A stretch of 64,000 nt of DNA from positions 45,540-109,539 of the forward strand of contig JASANE010024786.1 in assembly GCA_030248225.1 (NCBI GenBank), in the 5' to 3' direction. A program made the position numbers and the translations under genes. The stretch's first letter is position 1. Every line of letters begins with the position of its first letter. The stretch is from Trileptium ribeirensis (Eukaryota > Nematoda > Enoplea > Enoplida > Thoracostomopsidae). Below the pieces are notes generated by a model. That model worked only from the letters and a program-made list of their open reading frames with translations. It was not told the DNA's origin and did no database searches. This document shows positions 11,361 through 24,127 of this stretch, piece by piece.

Positions 11361-11540
11361 GTAAACAATAGAAGCAATTCTTTGCCAATCGTTCGAGTTA
11401 ATTTAACAGCTGCCGTACAATTGCTGTTCCCGAACGATGAGCGCACAATTTGCGTTTATATTTGACCGTGACAATACCATAATAAGAAAGGTGTTTGTTT
11501 ATTAATAGTGAAATTCTAGTTATTTTGTCTGTTTTTATAG

Positions 11541-12019
11541 TCCCCGGTACACACAGCATGTCCTCAGGTGCTGCCACTTCTGGTTCCAACAGTGCATCAG
11601 CCTTTAAGCCGATTGCTCAAAAAGACGAATGTGTCCAAACGACATCGTCTGCCTCGACGGAGCGTCATCAGTATCAACGTTATTCTCATCATTATTATCA
11701 GCAACAGAAGCAGTACCACAGGTCTCAAAATGTGCCTACAACAATTATCCAAACGGATGGCGTAAATTGTTTTGGTTCAGACGTTGGGCGGACGCAACTC
11801 ACTGAACATTTCGGGCAATATCTCGGACTTGTAAATGCGCCTGCCGTTGAGTACGTTCAGGAACGTCAATCTTGCATGCAGCCTACAACAACCGTGGCAG
11901 GTATGGATACAACGTCATCGAGTTTGAAAGGTGTCCAACATCTTGCTTCATCTACTGTTGGTCATGGTGCTTCGAGCATCTCAAGTTCGTCATCCCAACA
12001 GAAAACGTTGCTGGATAAA
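11541..12019 (+). CDS. Dlg5: Dlg5-like exon, Ser/Gln/His-rich linker
   Basis: Acceptor GTTTTTATAG ends at 11540; donor GTAAGG starts at 12020. The 479-nt frame begins VPGTHSMSSGAATSGSNSAS and has a His/Tyr/Gln-rich patch (YSHHYYQQQKQYHR), then Ser/Thr-rich sequence ending QQKTLLDK. It looks disordered. In DLG5 proteins a long poorly conserved linker separates PDZ2 from PDZ3, and this exon occupies that place. It enters in phase 1 and ends in phase 0, matching 14947-15035. Assignment rests on phase and position, not on domain similarity. Confidence 0.7.
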
Positions 12020-12292
12020 GTAAGGAAGCTGTAATATGGAAATATCATTATTGTGCAGTAAATATTAACAAGTTCTCCTATTTGTAATCTGTAATCTGTT
12101 TATAAGAAGTGTTATTGTCCATTGACAAATGGTTCTACAATACTTGCAGAAATGACTATCGCGTTTTCAACGAACGAAAAATTTAACAAAATCTACCTAT
12201 CTTCAAATAATACAAGCACGCGTGCCAAAAATTTCGACCTATGTTGAACAAATTAATTTTAGGCTTCTTTCGAACAAAATTTGAAATTTTAT

Positions 12293-12343
12293 TTTTATAC
12301 CGGACAATTAACAAATATATTTCGCGTAAATATCGAAGGCATG
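12293..12343. repeat. ~50-bp direct repeat, left copy flanking the H3 fragment
   Basis: TTTTATACCGGACAATTAAC and following bases to GAAGGCATG recur with a few changes at 12763-12813. Confidence 0.8.
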
Positions 12344-12524
12344 ACACTGTTACAAAAAACACCAGCTCCAAATAGGCAGTAAAACGCTCAAATCTATCCC
12401 AATAACCTTCTCAAAGGCTACCTATTCACGATGAAAATATTTTGAATACTGTTCAAGTTCTATGCGTTAGTATAAATAGTACCCTTGTGAGAGCTGTTGG
12501 GATATTGCTGCTTGAGCGAGCAAC

Positions 12525-12813
<289 letters not shown>

Positions 12814-14946
12814 GCTCTCATTTCTGGCGAATTCCGTAAATTATTGAAATAGTGCCACACTTCTTTTTTTTAAGTGAGAAGGGTGCCATGTAAGGCGTGA
12901 TAAACCATTTTGCATTTCGAGTGATACGCGTTTCATGTTAGCCGTGAACGAGCTATTTCAAACTTAATATTGAATTTAAATAATAAAATTTTGCTTTCCC
13001 ACGAACGGTCTTCAGCAAAGGAACTGTCGTTTATGGCTAGCATAGCGAGCGTCTTCGCTCTTTTTGTCGTTACTGCGTCTCGTTCATGTTGCTGCCTAGT
13101 AACACAATCAAAAAAGGTCTGAACTCCCATTTCGTTGGCTAAAATTGTCAATAATTTATTTCACTCTTCATGAAATTTTTGCCTTACCGTGTCGAACTGC
13201 GAATATTCCTTGGTGGCCCAATAACATGCTTTAAAGTAGGGTATAATAATACAAATAAAACAGTATAGTAACAATATTATTCAAGAGCATCCTCAAATAT
13301 TTTGCGTCTTCTGTGGTGCTACATTCTCGTAACCAAGTTTGATGGACAGAGTCTATAGATTTGTCATTTACTACGCTACAAAAGTCAGTTGTGGTAAATG
13401 GTGTATATCGGAAGAAAATCACGTGCCCAGAATTTTATGCGTCGTAGTGTAAACTTAACAACGACCTCCCTTATAAACAGTTTATACACCAGGTTTGGAC
13501 CACAGCGTTTTGTCTCATTCTCCTACTACTGCTTGGACACATAAATGGATTCGTGGTACGCAAATAACCACCCCATTTTTAATATTAATAATAAAAATAT
13601 CAAAACATTGGCAGTACTCTCTGGCACATTTGTAGGAGACTGTTGTATTGTTAGCAGCTGGAGTAGCAAGATATGAATATATTCGTGCAGTAAATCATGC
13701 ATCGCCACATATTAACACGGGGTTGGTAGGTCTAAGAACAATGTCCGTAAATTGAAGAAAGACCAGTCACAGTGAAAGACTGTAAGCATTGAACTATACA
13801 TCAGGAGAATTCAACTATGCAACAAAAGAGGCCTGAATGGAGAAGCCTGAACGCAAAAAAATTAACATTTAAGTAACATTAAAATCATTACGCCAGTGAA
13901 TATTATTTGCGTCATTATAAACAAATTTTAACATTAAGATTTTGCAGTTTTACGCGTTATAAGAATAGAAATACTGTTAATACCTTTCTTGCAGGCAGTT
14001 TCTTTCTTATGCACGAAAATTTAATAAATACCTGCACGCAAAAATAAACGTTTTCCCATTGCATTCTGGCTAAGCGTGTTAGCATGAGAAAGTTGTTAGT
14101 GGGTACATACATATTAAATATTGCAATGAAGTTGTGCTATGTTTACGTTATAAATCGTCCATCATTTGGAAGTTTTGTCCACGTACAGCCTGCGTAACCC
14201 TTTCAGCGATATGTTGCACGGAACCATACCATTTTTAAATAATACTGTATGGTGTCTAGGACATCATCGAATTGCCTGTACGCTATTTTGAATTTCATTT
14301 TTAGTGAAGACGGCAGTGTTTGGGAAAGATAATTTTTCACGTTATAGCAATACAATGTAGTGCCAGTTTCTTTCAGATGCCCTCACTCAGGACTATTAAC
14401 GATGTGGTGCACAGGATACCAAGAACGTACTTATTATTGTATTTTCCCTATAATTGTTCTTCCTGCCTTTTGTAAAAACTTTAAAATCTAGGGTGTCGGC
14501 GACACTATGTATTTATACAGTATACTGTGTCCATCACACTGTGATTTGTAGTAATGTCCTTTGTACTATCGTGCGCCATGTTATGACCGTGACTATACAG
14601 AGACAAGATTTCCACCTGGTGGGCAACTTATAACGTAAACGCAGCATTATAATAATGTGATTTTACTGTTTTTTTCATAGTTGTTGGCTAACTACGTTAT
14701 CGCTAAAATGACCACTGTTCGCTTGATATTCATTAGCTACTCATTCGCTGAAGATGCGGCACTTATTTCCTATAATTCCTGCACAGTTTATGATTTTTAT
14801 CGAATAATCTCATAAATGTAAAATGATTTTGCCGAATAAGCTGTTTCACAGAAGCATCCAGTTTTAGGATTGCGTAGCATCCGTGTTATATTAATGCATC
14901 TCTATTTATTATGTTATAGAGCCTAGCATTAATTTATATTTTTCAG
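12814..14946 (+). other. Dlg5 intron, no recognised content
   Basis: A/T-rich intron sequence between the H3-bearing insertion and exon 14947-15035. No domain, repeat end or RNA gene was recognised on either strand. Confidence 0.5.
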
Positions 14947-15035
14947 ATTCATGACAAGATGTTCGGAAAAACTGAAAAGAAAGGCCACGTTCTGTCGACG
15001 GCAACAATTCTGCTTGATCCTGCAGAGAGCCAAAC
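14947..15035 (+). CDS. Dlg5: Dlg5-like exon, linker continuation
   Basis: Acceptor TTATATTTTTCAG ends at 14946; a GTTAGT donor (weak) starts at 15036. The frame reads IHDKMFGKTEKKGHVLSTAT and then ILLDPAESQ. It continues LLDK of the previous exon in phase 0 and would leave in phase 2. No domain is recognisable. It would lie in the linker before PDZ3. Support is the strong acceptor, the phase match and balanced codon use. Confidence 0.55.
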
Positions 15036-16264
15036 GTTAGTTTACCTAATTTTAAACTTAACATAAAGTCATATTTTGATTTTATCAGATTATTATACAT
15101 TTCTATGTCGATACTGTTCGTTGGGGATGTTTTATGTTTAAGTGCCAAGTTCGTTATCAAATATTTTCACAGGTTATCAACCACGAATAAGCTACATTTT
15201 GCATTTCTAAAAATTAGTTTTAAGTCTGATTTTGGCTACAAGCTTATATTACGCTTACACTTTTTTAGTTGTCACTGAGGTTTAATTGTGACACAAAATC
15301 GTGGCTTAGTGATTCCTGTGAGCACAAAAATATTGTTTCATATGGAGAGCTGCGCTATGTTTTGAGACTTTGTGAGCTAGGATAGACTATTCGCATTTGG
15401 CTATGGAACGCGCGTTGTAAGAAGGTTTTATCAATATATGAGACGTCTTCGTATATTAAATTTTTGTCACATCAGTCAGGCTGTGAATTTGTTTTCGCAC
15501 TTGTCACACTCTGCATTTATACATAGCTCCATGAAAGTAGTGCATTATTACCTACCTATGCAACAGGATAGAGCTACACAGTTTATTTATTAAGAGATAT
15601 TTATTAAGTATGGTACAATTTCTGTCTCGGACGTTGTCGTCGAACCGTCCGTCAAAAACGACGACGGACTTGCGATGCGAGACTAGAAGAAATTCTACTA
15701 TGCCATAATTGGATGGCGTAACAATTAGTAGACAGCAGTGTCATATGATCATTATAGCAAGCAATGTTATTTGTGTACAACATAGGCAACACATAGCAAT
15801 ATATGAACATCACCAGCAACTTGATTATTTGTTTTAATTTGGTAAAATATTTGTTTTGCACATCGTTTTTATCGTCAGCCAGTACAATAGCCATAGTGCT
15901 ATATTATAACACGACACGTCATTATAACGATAAAGAAATTACGTTTTTAAAGCCTCGTTTTCACGTTTGCATGGCCGATGTCAGTAAATTCCGGGTACCA
16001 GATTTTTCTTGTTTTCATATTAACCTTAGATTTATTTGTGAGTGCATATCGTAACCCTTTGTAGGCCTCTTATTATGCAATAATTTTATAGGGCCAAACG
16101 AGCACCATATATGTTTAATCGGACAAGTTATAAGCTGCTGTGACTCATTTCTCTTAAGAAAAACAACAAATCATACTCTATCTAGTAATCTTAATACTCA
16201 AAGCTTACTTCCCTACAGCAGAGATTGTTGAAAATAAATTTATATAAAGCACATATATCAAGTA

Positions 16265-16515
16265 CAGTCGCGGCCAGAAATAACTGCAACCGAGATCGCA
16301 ATCGATCGAAAATTCGTTTAATCGCAATCGATCGAAATGTCGTTTAATCGAAATTTTGCGATGTTGCAATAAATTTATCTGATGTCGCAAAATTGGAAAA
16401 CAGTCGAGATCGATCGAAATTTCATTTAATCGATAGAAATTTCGTGTAATCGAAATCGATCGAAACTTCGATCGATTTCTATTTATTATTTTGCACTTAT
16501 TTCTGGCCGTGACTG
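16265..16515. mobile_element. Tc1/mariner-type MITE
   Basis: Terminal inverted repeats CAGTCGCGGCCAGAAATAAC and GTTATTTCTGGCC-like ends (right end TTATTTCTGGCCGTGACTG) are bounded by TA on both sides, the target of Tc1/mariner elements. The 251-bp interior is filled with repeated ATCGATCGAAATT(T/C)CGTTTAATCG-type blocks, and there is no transposase. Confidence 0.75.
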
Positions 16516-17267
16516 TACTGCATTGTTTAAGCACACAGTGCAATCTTTGGAAAAATTCAAATTTATTTGTCGAATTGCAGTAATATTATCTTAAATTTAA
16601 CGTAACCGCCCTTCCTACCGCGTGTATCCTTTCTTTATAGCTGTGATTAACGAATTCCAAAAAAGCTATTTGCTATATTAAATACATAAGTTGGATCTTT
16701 CCAAAAGTTTGGACTTGTAAATGTTGACGACAACAAACTGTAATTTCTCATTATTTGGTAACCCTTTAGAGATGTTGTGTGGCATTTTGAAGAAAGAATA
16801 CAGTTTTCCTTATAATTATTTTTACCAGTATACTCTATATTTTGCCGCTAATACGATTTAAAAGGACTAGCAATCGTGTAGTGGATGTTATTTTGTGCGA
16901 AGTTATTCGCTTGCATAGCTTCGTATGTCAATATACGGCCGTTTAACTTAATTCTAACGCTGCCCGACGGAACAACTGTTGACCTGTGCATACCAGACCA
17001 CCGGTAGATTTATGTAGTTATGTTTGCTGTGATATCAGTTTATTTGTGGAGTAAAGGTTGCACTCATTTTTGTACTAATATTCGCGCTAAAAATGGTCAC
17101 ATCAAGTTTCACACAATCTCATTGCCACTACAATAATTATTGACCGCTACTCGGTCGCAGTTTGTTCGTGGGAAGATATCATTTAGCTTTGAAACTTTAT
17201 AATTTGCGCGTTGTTTATTCTCACGTAAAGCTACAATCAATAATTGTGTTAAGTACTGTACATACAG

Positions 17268-17432
17268 TACCCGCCAAAAATGCTGTCGCTCGCTTGACAC
17301 TCGCTCGCGACTCGCTCGAAATAAATTGTTCTAAAAATAGAATTTCTATTAATTTAAATAGTTGGGAAATCTCGAGCGAGCCACCCGCTCGCGACTCGCT
17401 CGAAATGCGACGGTCATTTTTGGCGAGTACAT
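17268..17432. mobile_element. Small MITE with GTACYCGCCAAAAATG ends
   Basis: GTACCCGCCAAAAATG at the left end and CATTTTTGGCGAGTAC at the right are inverted copies, each followed inward by GTCGC. Inside are direct copies of CTCGCGACTCGCTCGAAAT. About 165 bp, no coding capacity. Confidence 0.6.
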
Positions 17433-20339
17433 GTACATCTTGGAATATTCGGTACTAACACTCACAATCATAGCTTGCACATTCTTTGCCTACTAATCTA
17501 TTCTTGGTATGGTTATGAATGATTTTATATTGATTATTTAGTAGTTATTCAGAGTATTGCAGTACAGAAAACGTGAAAATGAGACTTAGACACTTCTTGC
17601 ACGATACCAAAATTCTAACTTAAACATAGTGTCCGTGCAAGAAGTAGCTAACGACAATTAAGAAATTCGTGTTGCACCCCGAAGCTCTTAGCACGAAAAT
17701 TATTGCCATACAAAGATGCGCCATGTACACTAATATATGTATGTGAAATATCAAAACTTTTCGTCCACTGTACAAAAAGTAGCCAAAAATTCAATAAAAC
17801 ATCATTTTTCTCGAAATCAGTCTCAGAAAATAGTCATTTTACCCATATCCCTGAAAATTTTTTCGATTTCTTGATGTCCCAATGGTGTTGCGAAATTTTT
17901 TTTCTGAATATGGTCATATTTCGTAGCCCTGTGGGAGTTACGTTATAACGTTAGAAAAAAGAACATCTTAGAGCGGGGGTTCGTGGGGTGGCAGCCCCCG
18001 ACTTAGGCTTAGTGTATGTTTCATATAAGAACCTTAGCTTAGGCTAAGACTAACGCTTAGACTTAGTATATCGAGAGCGGCATGGCCTGCATTTTATTTT
18101 CAACTTTCTAACCATGGCGTAGATTTCAATAAACTGCACACCAATAGATTTCTGTCATTAACCCGAAATGAACGGTAGCCAACATATTCCATTTTCCGAA
18201 GAAAAAATTTTTGGTTTCCCAAGGGGACCTCACAAAATCGAAAAAAAAATTTTTCTTGGATGTGGGTACAATGAGTTTTCTGAGCCGCCTCATCGATCTG
18301 AGTCGATTGATACCAAAATCAGCTCTGTATGTTCAAAATTGACCAAATTCGGGCTGGGGAGGGACGCAAAAATCAATTGAACTTTAATCTTTGGAAGAAT
18401 AGGGCAAAAATAAAACGAAACCTTCATTCGAGATCTTACTAGTGTTTGACTATAATAGTAATAAATTTAATAATATATTAAGAATACAAGATAAATTAGA
18501 AAGCTGGTAGCAATTAGTTTGTGCCGTCAGCTTAGCGCCTTTAGCTTGGAATTGCTTTAGCCAAAAATAAAACAGGCTTAACTATGTAGTCTGTGTTTGC
18601 TACGAACTGGTACAATGGTGTATAAAGCAGTGAAATATGGCATTTCCTCAAATTTACGGCACTGGTAGTTAGAAATATTTAAATCGGAGCGAACTAAGCT
18701 ATCGGAGTTTCCACCTTTAACTTTGCTAGCAGCTAAAATCGTAAAAATTTCTTTTTTGTACATGTGTGGAGATCATAACTCATCATCGGATGGATGGATC
18801 TTCTAAATTCTTTATGTGATCGTAAATTCAGTCTATTTGTGCCGTTTCACGGGACGCTAAATCCGCCGACCACGTCTTCCTCATCATCGGTTAAAAGTGT
18901 CAAGGGTCATATTTTTGAAATTCGGCCATCCGGGTATCTGTCTTTCGTGACCTATATCTCGAGATAGAGGCTTCACAGCGAAAATCTCAGTGATATGTTT
19001 CTGCGCGAAGACCTCCTCCCAGAAACATCTCGTTGAGACTTACAACTTTGGCATTTTTGTCAGAGCTGTTGTTTTGGAGCTATGAGCTAAAGTTTAAAAA
19101 TACCCCAAAAAATTGAAAATGCCTAAATCTATACTAAGGAAGTTTTTTGTTTATTTAGAGTGAACTATAGGATTAGAGGGATATTTAACCCTTTAGACAA
19201 GTTGGTTTCATTGTTTTAAGACCATATTGGCTGTGTTATCAGCCCTTCTATACTCTCCCAGAGCAAAATTTTATAAATTTTGGCACCAAAAATAATCAAA
19301 TTTCGCCACTTTTCCATTATTAATATATAGGCCCAGACACTGTGAAAAACTTGTTGATGTTAAAACCGAGTTCTCAGTCAATTTTTGTTGAAATTAATCA
19401 AAATTTTAACTTCGGAAAGGGTATTTTTTATAAAAGAATTTTGTCAAGTTTCCAATTCAAATGGGGGTGTGTTTGTTTTGACGAAATGGAAAATTTTACT
19501 TGGGGTCCCCAATCGGGTGGGGGCACCCGTTATTGCCAGAGGAAACCGAAAATCCAGCTTAACCCCCACTTTGGAGAAGCCAGTTTACGAAAAGCAATTC
19601 CATGGTTTATTACGCCATGATGAAAAACTGCCATGTATCATGATTCAGTGTATCTCTAATTGTCATAGTATTTGGGCTTTAGTGAATTAAACTAAATAAA
19701 CACAAGCAGGACACATATGCAAAACGTAGACCTATTTACAGTCTTTTTCTTGGTTTATTTTTAATACTTCTGTACTGGCTTCTCCATTTCCGCAAAATTT
19801 TGCCAGGGGCATGCCGGGGTTCTCTTTTTCGGAACTTTGGGGTCGCAGGATTTTGCCAGGGGAAATCAACTATTTCCAGCAGGCTGCACAGAAGGGCATA
19901 CTCCCCCAGCTTCAAAACCTAAAAATTAAAATGTGCAAAAGCCTATCTATTTAAAAGCGATTTTTTTGCTTCATTTTTTGAAATTTTTACTTCAGAAAGG
20001 AATTTTTTACAAACCATTGGTAAATTCATATGGATATTTGTACCGGGGGAAAGCAAAAAATTTTTGCTGCTACATAGGTTCGCCAAGCTGGGGAGGCGTT
20101 TTTCGCAAAAAGGCATCAGCAAATACCATAGGCACCCACGCCGCCCGCCCACTTTTCAAAAGCCAGCTATATATCATCATGCAATAATTTCACTGAGTGC
20201 TTGCTCGATTCATTTTGAGCCAAAATAATATGAATTAGACCACGCCTTCAAATTTTTATCGTTCGAAACACCACTTTTTGCCGTTTTAACGTTAGAAAAA
20301 CTAACATAATATATATTTTTAACACTTAACGCATACGTG

Positions 20340-20650
20340 GATGAGGTCAGTCCAAGGAGGATAGGGGATTGCCCTGTACGGTGGGAAGGTTGGCGTCTAA
20401 CGGGTCGGTTGGAGAGAGGTCGTCAGAGCAGGATAAATTTTCGAGATTTTTAGTATTCGAAATTTTAAGTTTTACCAATTTTGCCCGAATTTTGAAATTT
20501 TTTCTCGATTTTAGCCAATTTTTGCCAAGATTTTCGACGAGCGTTCAGAGAATCAGACTGCCTCCAGTGTAAGCGGGATCGAGGACGGCCCGATGGGGTT
20601 CAAGCATCGGAGTGGGATAATCTCTCTCCCGCTATGAGCATGTATGACTT
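20340..20650 (+). repeat. SINE-like dispersed repeat, copy 1
   Basis: Shares its layout with 29430-29800: a G/C-rich head, then GTCGT(C/T)...GCAG(G/A)ATAAATTTTCGA, a T-rich middle with CCAATTTT-type motifs, a CAG(A/G)CTGCCTCC block, and an end ATCTC...CCCGCTATGAGCA. No coding capacity. It may be a SINE, but no A/B-box promoter was confirmed. Confidence 0.5.
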
Positions 20651-21249
20651 AAGGTTTGTTCACACGATCAAACTTTTTGCTCATATTATAAACTCGAAAC
20701 TTGGTTCTAATTGAAAAATCTATTAGATCATTGTCTTTCAGAAGTTTAGTTAACATTTTTTATTTAAAAAATTTCCGACATCTGTTCAATATCCTTGATT
20801 GGCCGAAACAATACGCTATAAAAGTTTGCACTAAAATATCACCTCTAATTTTGATCTAAGTTTAAGCTAAAATTTCAAGCAAAATGTGTGAACGCACTTT
20901 TAATACGTATTAGTCGAATATGCACTTTAGGATCTTGGCACCCCGATGCACTTGATATAATCATCTACATAGTATACTAATTGATGCTAACGCTTCTTTT
21001 TGTAATGATGACTTTGTATTTATTGAGAAGACATGTGCAATTTATAGTAATTTTCAGGCAATAGTTACTTATCATTGAACGGCTACTTAAATGCAAGGGC
21101 GGTATTAACTATATAAGTATTTTAAATATAATGTAAACGCCACTTTTTTCTTAAAACAGAGTTTTTGAACGCCAGATAAATATTTCGTTGGTACAAGCTA
21201 CAAACACTAATACCTTTCACTTTTGGGTTTACCACCACCACCACATCCT

Positions 21250-21700
21250 TTAAAGACGATTGGTTCCATCGCCTGTGCAACGGGTTCGACCGTACCATGA
21301 TTTCAGCGCTCTTCCCCATTTATCCCTGTGTTGAGTGTCCTCTTTTCGCAGACCCATGAATCGCACATCTTCTTCCACTGCCTCTTCCCACTTCTTCTTG
21401 GGTCTCCCACGCGGTGCTATCTCTCGGAATTTGACACCTGCGACTATTTTGTTATTCCACTCGTCTTCTGCTGCACATGACCAGCGGCATAAGGCCGAGG
21501 GTGGCTGCAACCTCCTCACTGGGTTTCCTGTCTTCCCATCGCACACAGGTCGTCCACTGCATCATCTTTCTATCGGTTGCGAGTAGGGAGCGGCAGCTTC
21601 CTTCGTGAGTGCCCAACATTCGGAGGCATAGGCAAGCACCGGCCGGATACACGCATGGTATACCTTTCCGCGTACTTTGGCCGGCAGTCGCATGTCAGTT
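21250..21700 (-). pseudogene. 3' end of a non-LTR retrotransposon reverse-transcriptase frame
   Basis: On the minus strand, starting near 21700, the text reads KVRGKVYHACIRPVLAYASE and CWALTKEA. After frame changes it reads RKMMQWTTCVRWEDRKPSEE and then RGRPKKKWEEAVEEDVRFMG with DTQHRDKW. The 'RPVLAYASECW', 'R.M..W...VRWED' and 'RGRPKK.W...V.ED' series is the conserved region after the reverse-transcriptase core in invertebrate RTE/CR1-type LINEs. The copy is truncated and frameshifted, with no palm-domain catalytic motif retained. It is inserted opposite to the Dlg5 reading direction. Confidence 0.75.
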
Positions 21701-21793
21701 AAGTCAGATCAACATACAAAATGCACGTAATACGTAATAAACAGTGGCAGAACAACATGTTATATGTATGATATATACGGTGGAAACCAGCAG

Positions 21794-22078
21794 AAATGCA
21801 GTCAAGAACGCACACCACGCCACAGGCTATGCGATAACCAGCTGCAGTGGACTGTGTTTCTAGTAAACGCGTTTTTATAGTGAAAATGCTAACACAATAA
21901 AATGTTCCTGTGCAACGAATGTAAAACGAAATCACTAATCTCGCTATTAATGTAAATCGTAATGCAGTCAAGATCGCTCACCACGGGAAAGGTTATGTGG
22001 TACCCAAATGCAATGGAGTGTGTTTCTAGCGAACGCGTTTTTGTAGTGAAAATGCTACTACAATGAAATGTTCACCTG
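21794..22078. repeat. Two diverged tandem copies, period ~167 bp
   Basis: ATGCAGTCAAGAACGCACAC at about 21797 and ATGCAGTCAAGATCGCTCAC at about 21962 start matching segments. Both continue with TGTGTTTCTAG...ACGCGTTTTT.TAGTGAAAATGCTA and an AAATGTTC block. Confidence 0.65.
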
Positions 22079-23306
22079 ATGTTAGTCAAATTGTCTTACC
22101 CAAAATAAATTTGTATATACAATAAAATACCTTTGTAGTGAATTTTTAACGCTTCCTAAACAATTTCACTATTGAAGCGTGTCAGCGTATTTTCAACCTA
22201 GTTTCTCCGAGAATTTACTCTCTGATCCTAACTTTGGTAGGGTCTTCTGATTTAATTTAAAGTATCACATTCAGGTGCGGTTAACTGTTATTAAATGAAT
22301 AATATCCAATTGATATAATACATATTTGTTGTCTTTGCCAGGTTTAGCTGTTATCCTTTTTTGACCATTGTGCCGGCAAACGTTTTAAGTCGCAGTTTGG
22401 CTACTGTGCGGTCGCATAATCTAGCAATTCTTTAAATGTACAGATGGTGCTCAAAAGAAATGTTTAAAACAGGTCTAATTCAGCCCGCGCACTATATATT
22501 TTCGCTGGAAAATACCAATTCTCGATTTCGCGTTCTACACAGGCATGCAACGTCACTCGTTATGGTTTTACTTACACTGCCATATGCGGCTTTACAATAT
22601 TTGCTTTTGTTGTGATTGTTATTGCTGGCTGCTTTTATCATAGTGAAATATTTTTGCCTAGTTTGAAAATCGTTGAGCTACATTATCTACCTATTATGAT
22701 CTTGCCGTGTGACCGTGACGGTGAAGGTAGTTTTTTTGAATGTTTACGGTCGAGTTTAACTTACAGTTAAGCAAGTGTCTTACTGTTTAAGGGCTCACTT
22801 ACTGATACACATGCGAAAAAACTGAGGATACACAGTTCAAAATATTTTAACTTTTTATCCCTACAGCGCTTAAAAGCAACTCGGCTAGAGGGAAACGATG
22901 CCAATGCAGCTGGTCTATGAGCATTGACAATTATTATAGAGTTACAAATTGAGCTTCTTAAGCCTCCAGTGTTACACCACCGGTACATTACGAACAGAGC
23001 TACGTTGTAAGCATATTTGAAACAACACAGAACCATAAATTTCTTCCTTCAATCATCAAAAATATGGAAAGTTCTGAAATTTAGAAATAACTTTCAGGAA
23101 AGTCATATTGTTGAACTCAATTTTTAGCGTTTTAGGCGCCTAGCGTTTGTCATATTGGATGCATACTACGCGAATGAAATAGCCTTCGTGGTATTCAGCA
23201 ACTCCGTAAATAAATAGACATATTCCAGCGGTGTACCTACTACATAGATATATAGACAAAAATACTAATATCTTGTTTTTGATATCAAAATTGAACATTT
23301 TTGCAG

Positions 23307-23383
23307 CGCGCAGCGTTCCATTAGGACATTGATATACCAGTTATTGGTGGAAAAGAGTGGAGCTAATGTATTCCACGAATTAC
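23307..23383 (+). CDS. Dlg5: Candidate exon, second half of a third PDZ domain
   Basis: Acceptor TTTTTGCAG ends at 23306; donor GTAACC starts at 23384. The frame reads AQRSIRTLIYQLLVEKSGAN and then VFHEL. With the next candidate exon (phase-compatible) it continues QPN. This resembles the alpha-B helix and final strand of DLG5 PDZ3, where ..ATEQQAR..I......T(I/V)TILAQYNP is typical. Similarity is weak and the GLGF half of the domain is not found upstream, so the exon may be unrelated or a remnant. Confidence 0.4.
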
Positions 23384-24038
23384 GTAACCCTATCAACCCA
23401 TACTTCGTCTCCAAGAAGCAAGGAACTAGCTTTGTCAAAATATTGACAAATTCGTTTTAGAGTGTTTTTTAACTTTGGATCATAGTTGACGGTTGACCTG
23501 ACAGCCCGTTATAAACGTCATGACAAAAAGTGAAATAGAGTAAAGTTTTCATTTTTTGTTCCTGGGGCTCTGACAATGGTTATATTGTAAACTCTTGGGA
23601 ATCCATTTGGCCAAAATTACAATGTTTGATTTTGTATGTTATGGTTTTGCACAGTTTTGGGCAAAAATTGTCGCAAACACATTAACGCATCATTAATTGA
23701 CTAGATTCTATTACATATTAACTTAAAAAATGATTAAATCGGTCAACCATACATGATTTGTGACACAGCAGACAAGAATTTTTTGCATAGTTGACCGATA
23801 TTTGAATGCCAAAAGCGAACTATATGCTTCACTGGGACCGTTGGGTTTATGTGTAGCTAATGTAAATTATTGCGTAGCCAGTACAAAGCATGAGTAATGC
23901 ATTGCAACGAGTAACTAATAAACTCTTTTAATGCATAATCACACATAGTTTCACGGTAAATCAAACCGGGTCGTTTATTAAGATACTGCAATGCTCAGTC
24001 TAATTCTCACCCGGAAAATGTTTTGCACCTTATTTCAG

Positions 24039-24127
24039 AACCAAATCTGAAATCGGGACACGAAGTTGACATTATCAGCCTGTCGCAGACGCGATTGGCA
24101 CGCAGTGATATTTTGAGCCAAATATAA
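24039..24127 (+). CDS. Dlg5: Candidate exon following the third PDZ
   Basis: Acceptor CTTATTTCAG ends at 24038. The frame, in phase with 23307-23383, reads PNLKSGHEVDIISLSQTRLA and RSDILSQI, then TAA. It has good codon balance, but no strong donor precedes the stop (GTGATA at 24105 is possible), so the 3' boundary is open. Confidence 0.35.

Larger units (their letters stand above)
15036..23306 (+). other. Long intron or intergenic stretch with MITEs and a LINE fragment
   Basis: No exon could be defended in this 8.3 kb. The first half of the third PDZ domain (a GLGF-type loop) should lie here if 23307-23383 belongs to Dlg5, but it was not found. Recognised content is two small MITEs, a diverged direct-repeat pair (about 19.36-19.62 and 19.95-20.15 kb), a LINE 3' end and a SINE-like repeat. 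Confidence 0.5.

Noticed and set aside
21699..23036. Minus-strand frames of about 90 codons downstream of the LINE fragment
   Set aside because: One spans a tandem duplication and neither continues the LINE frame or shows a domain.
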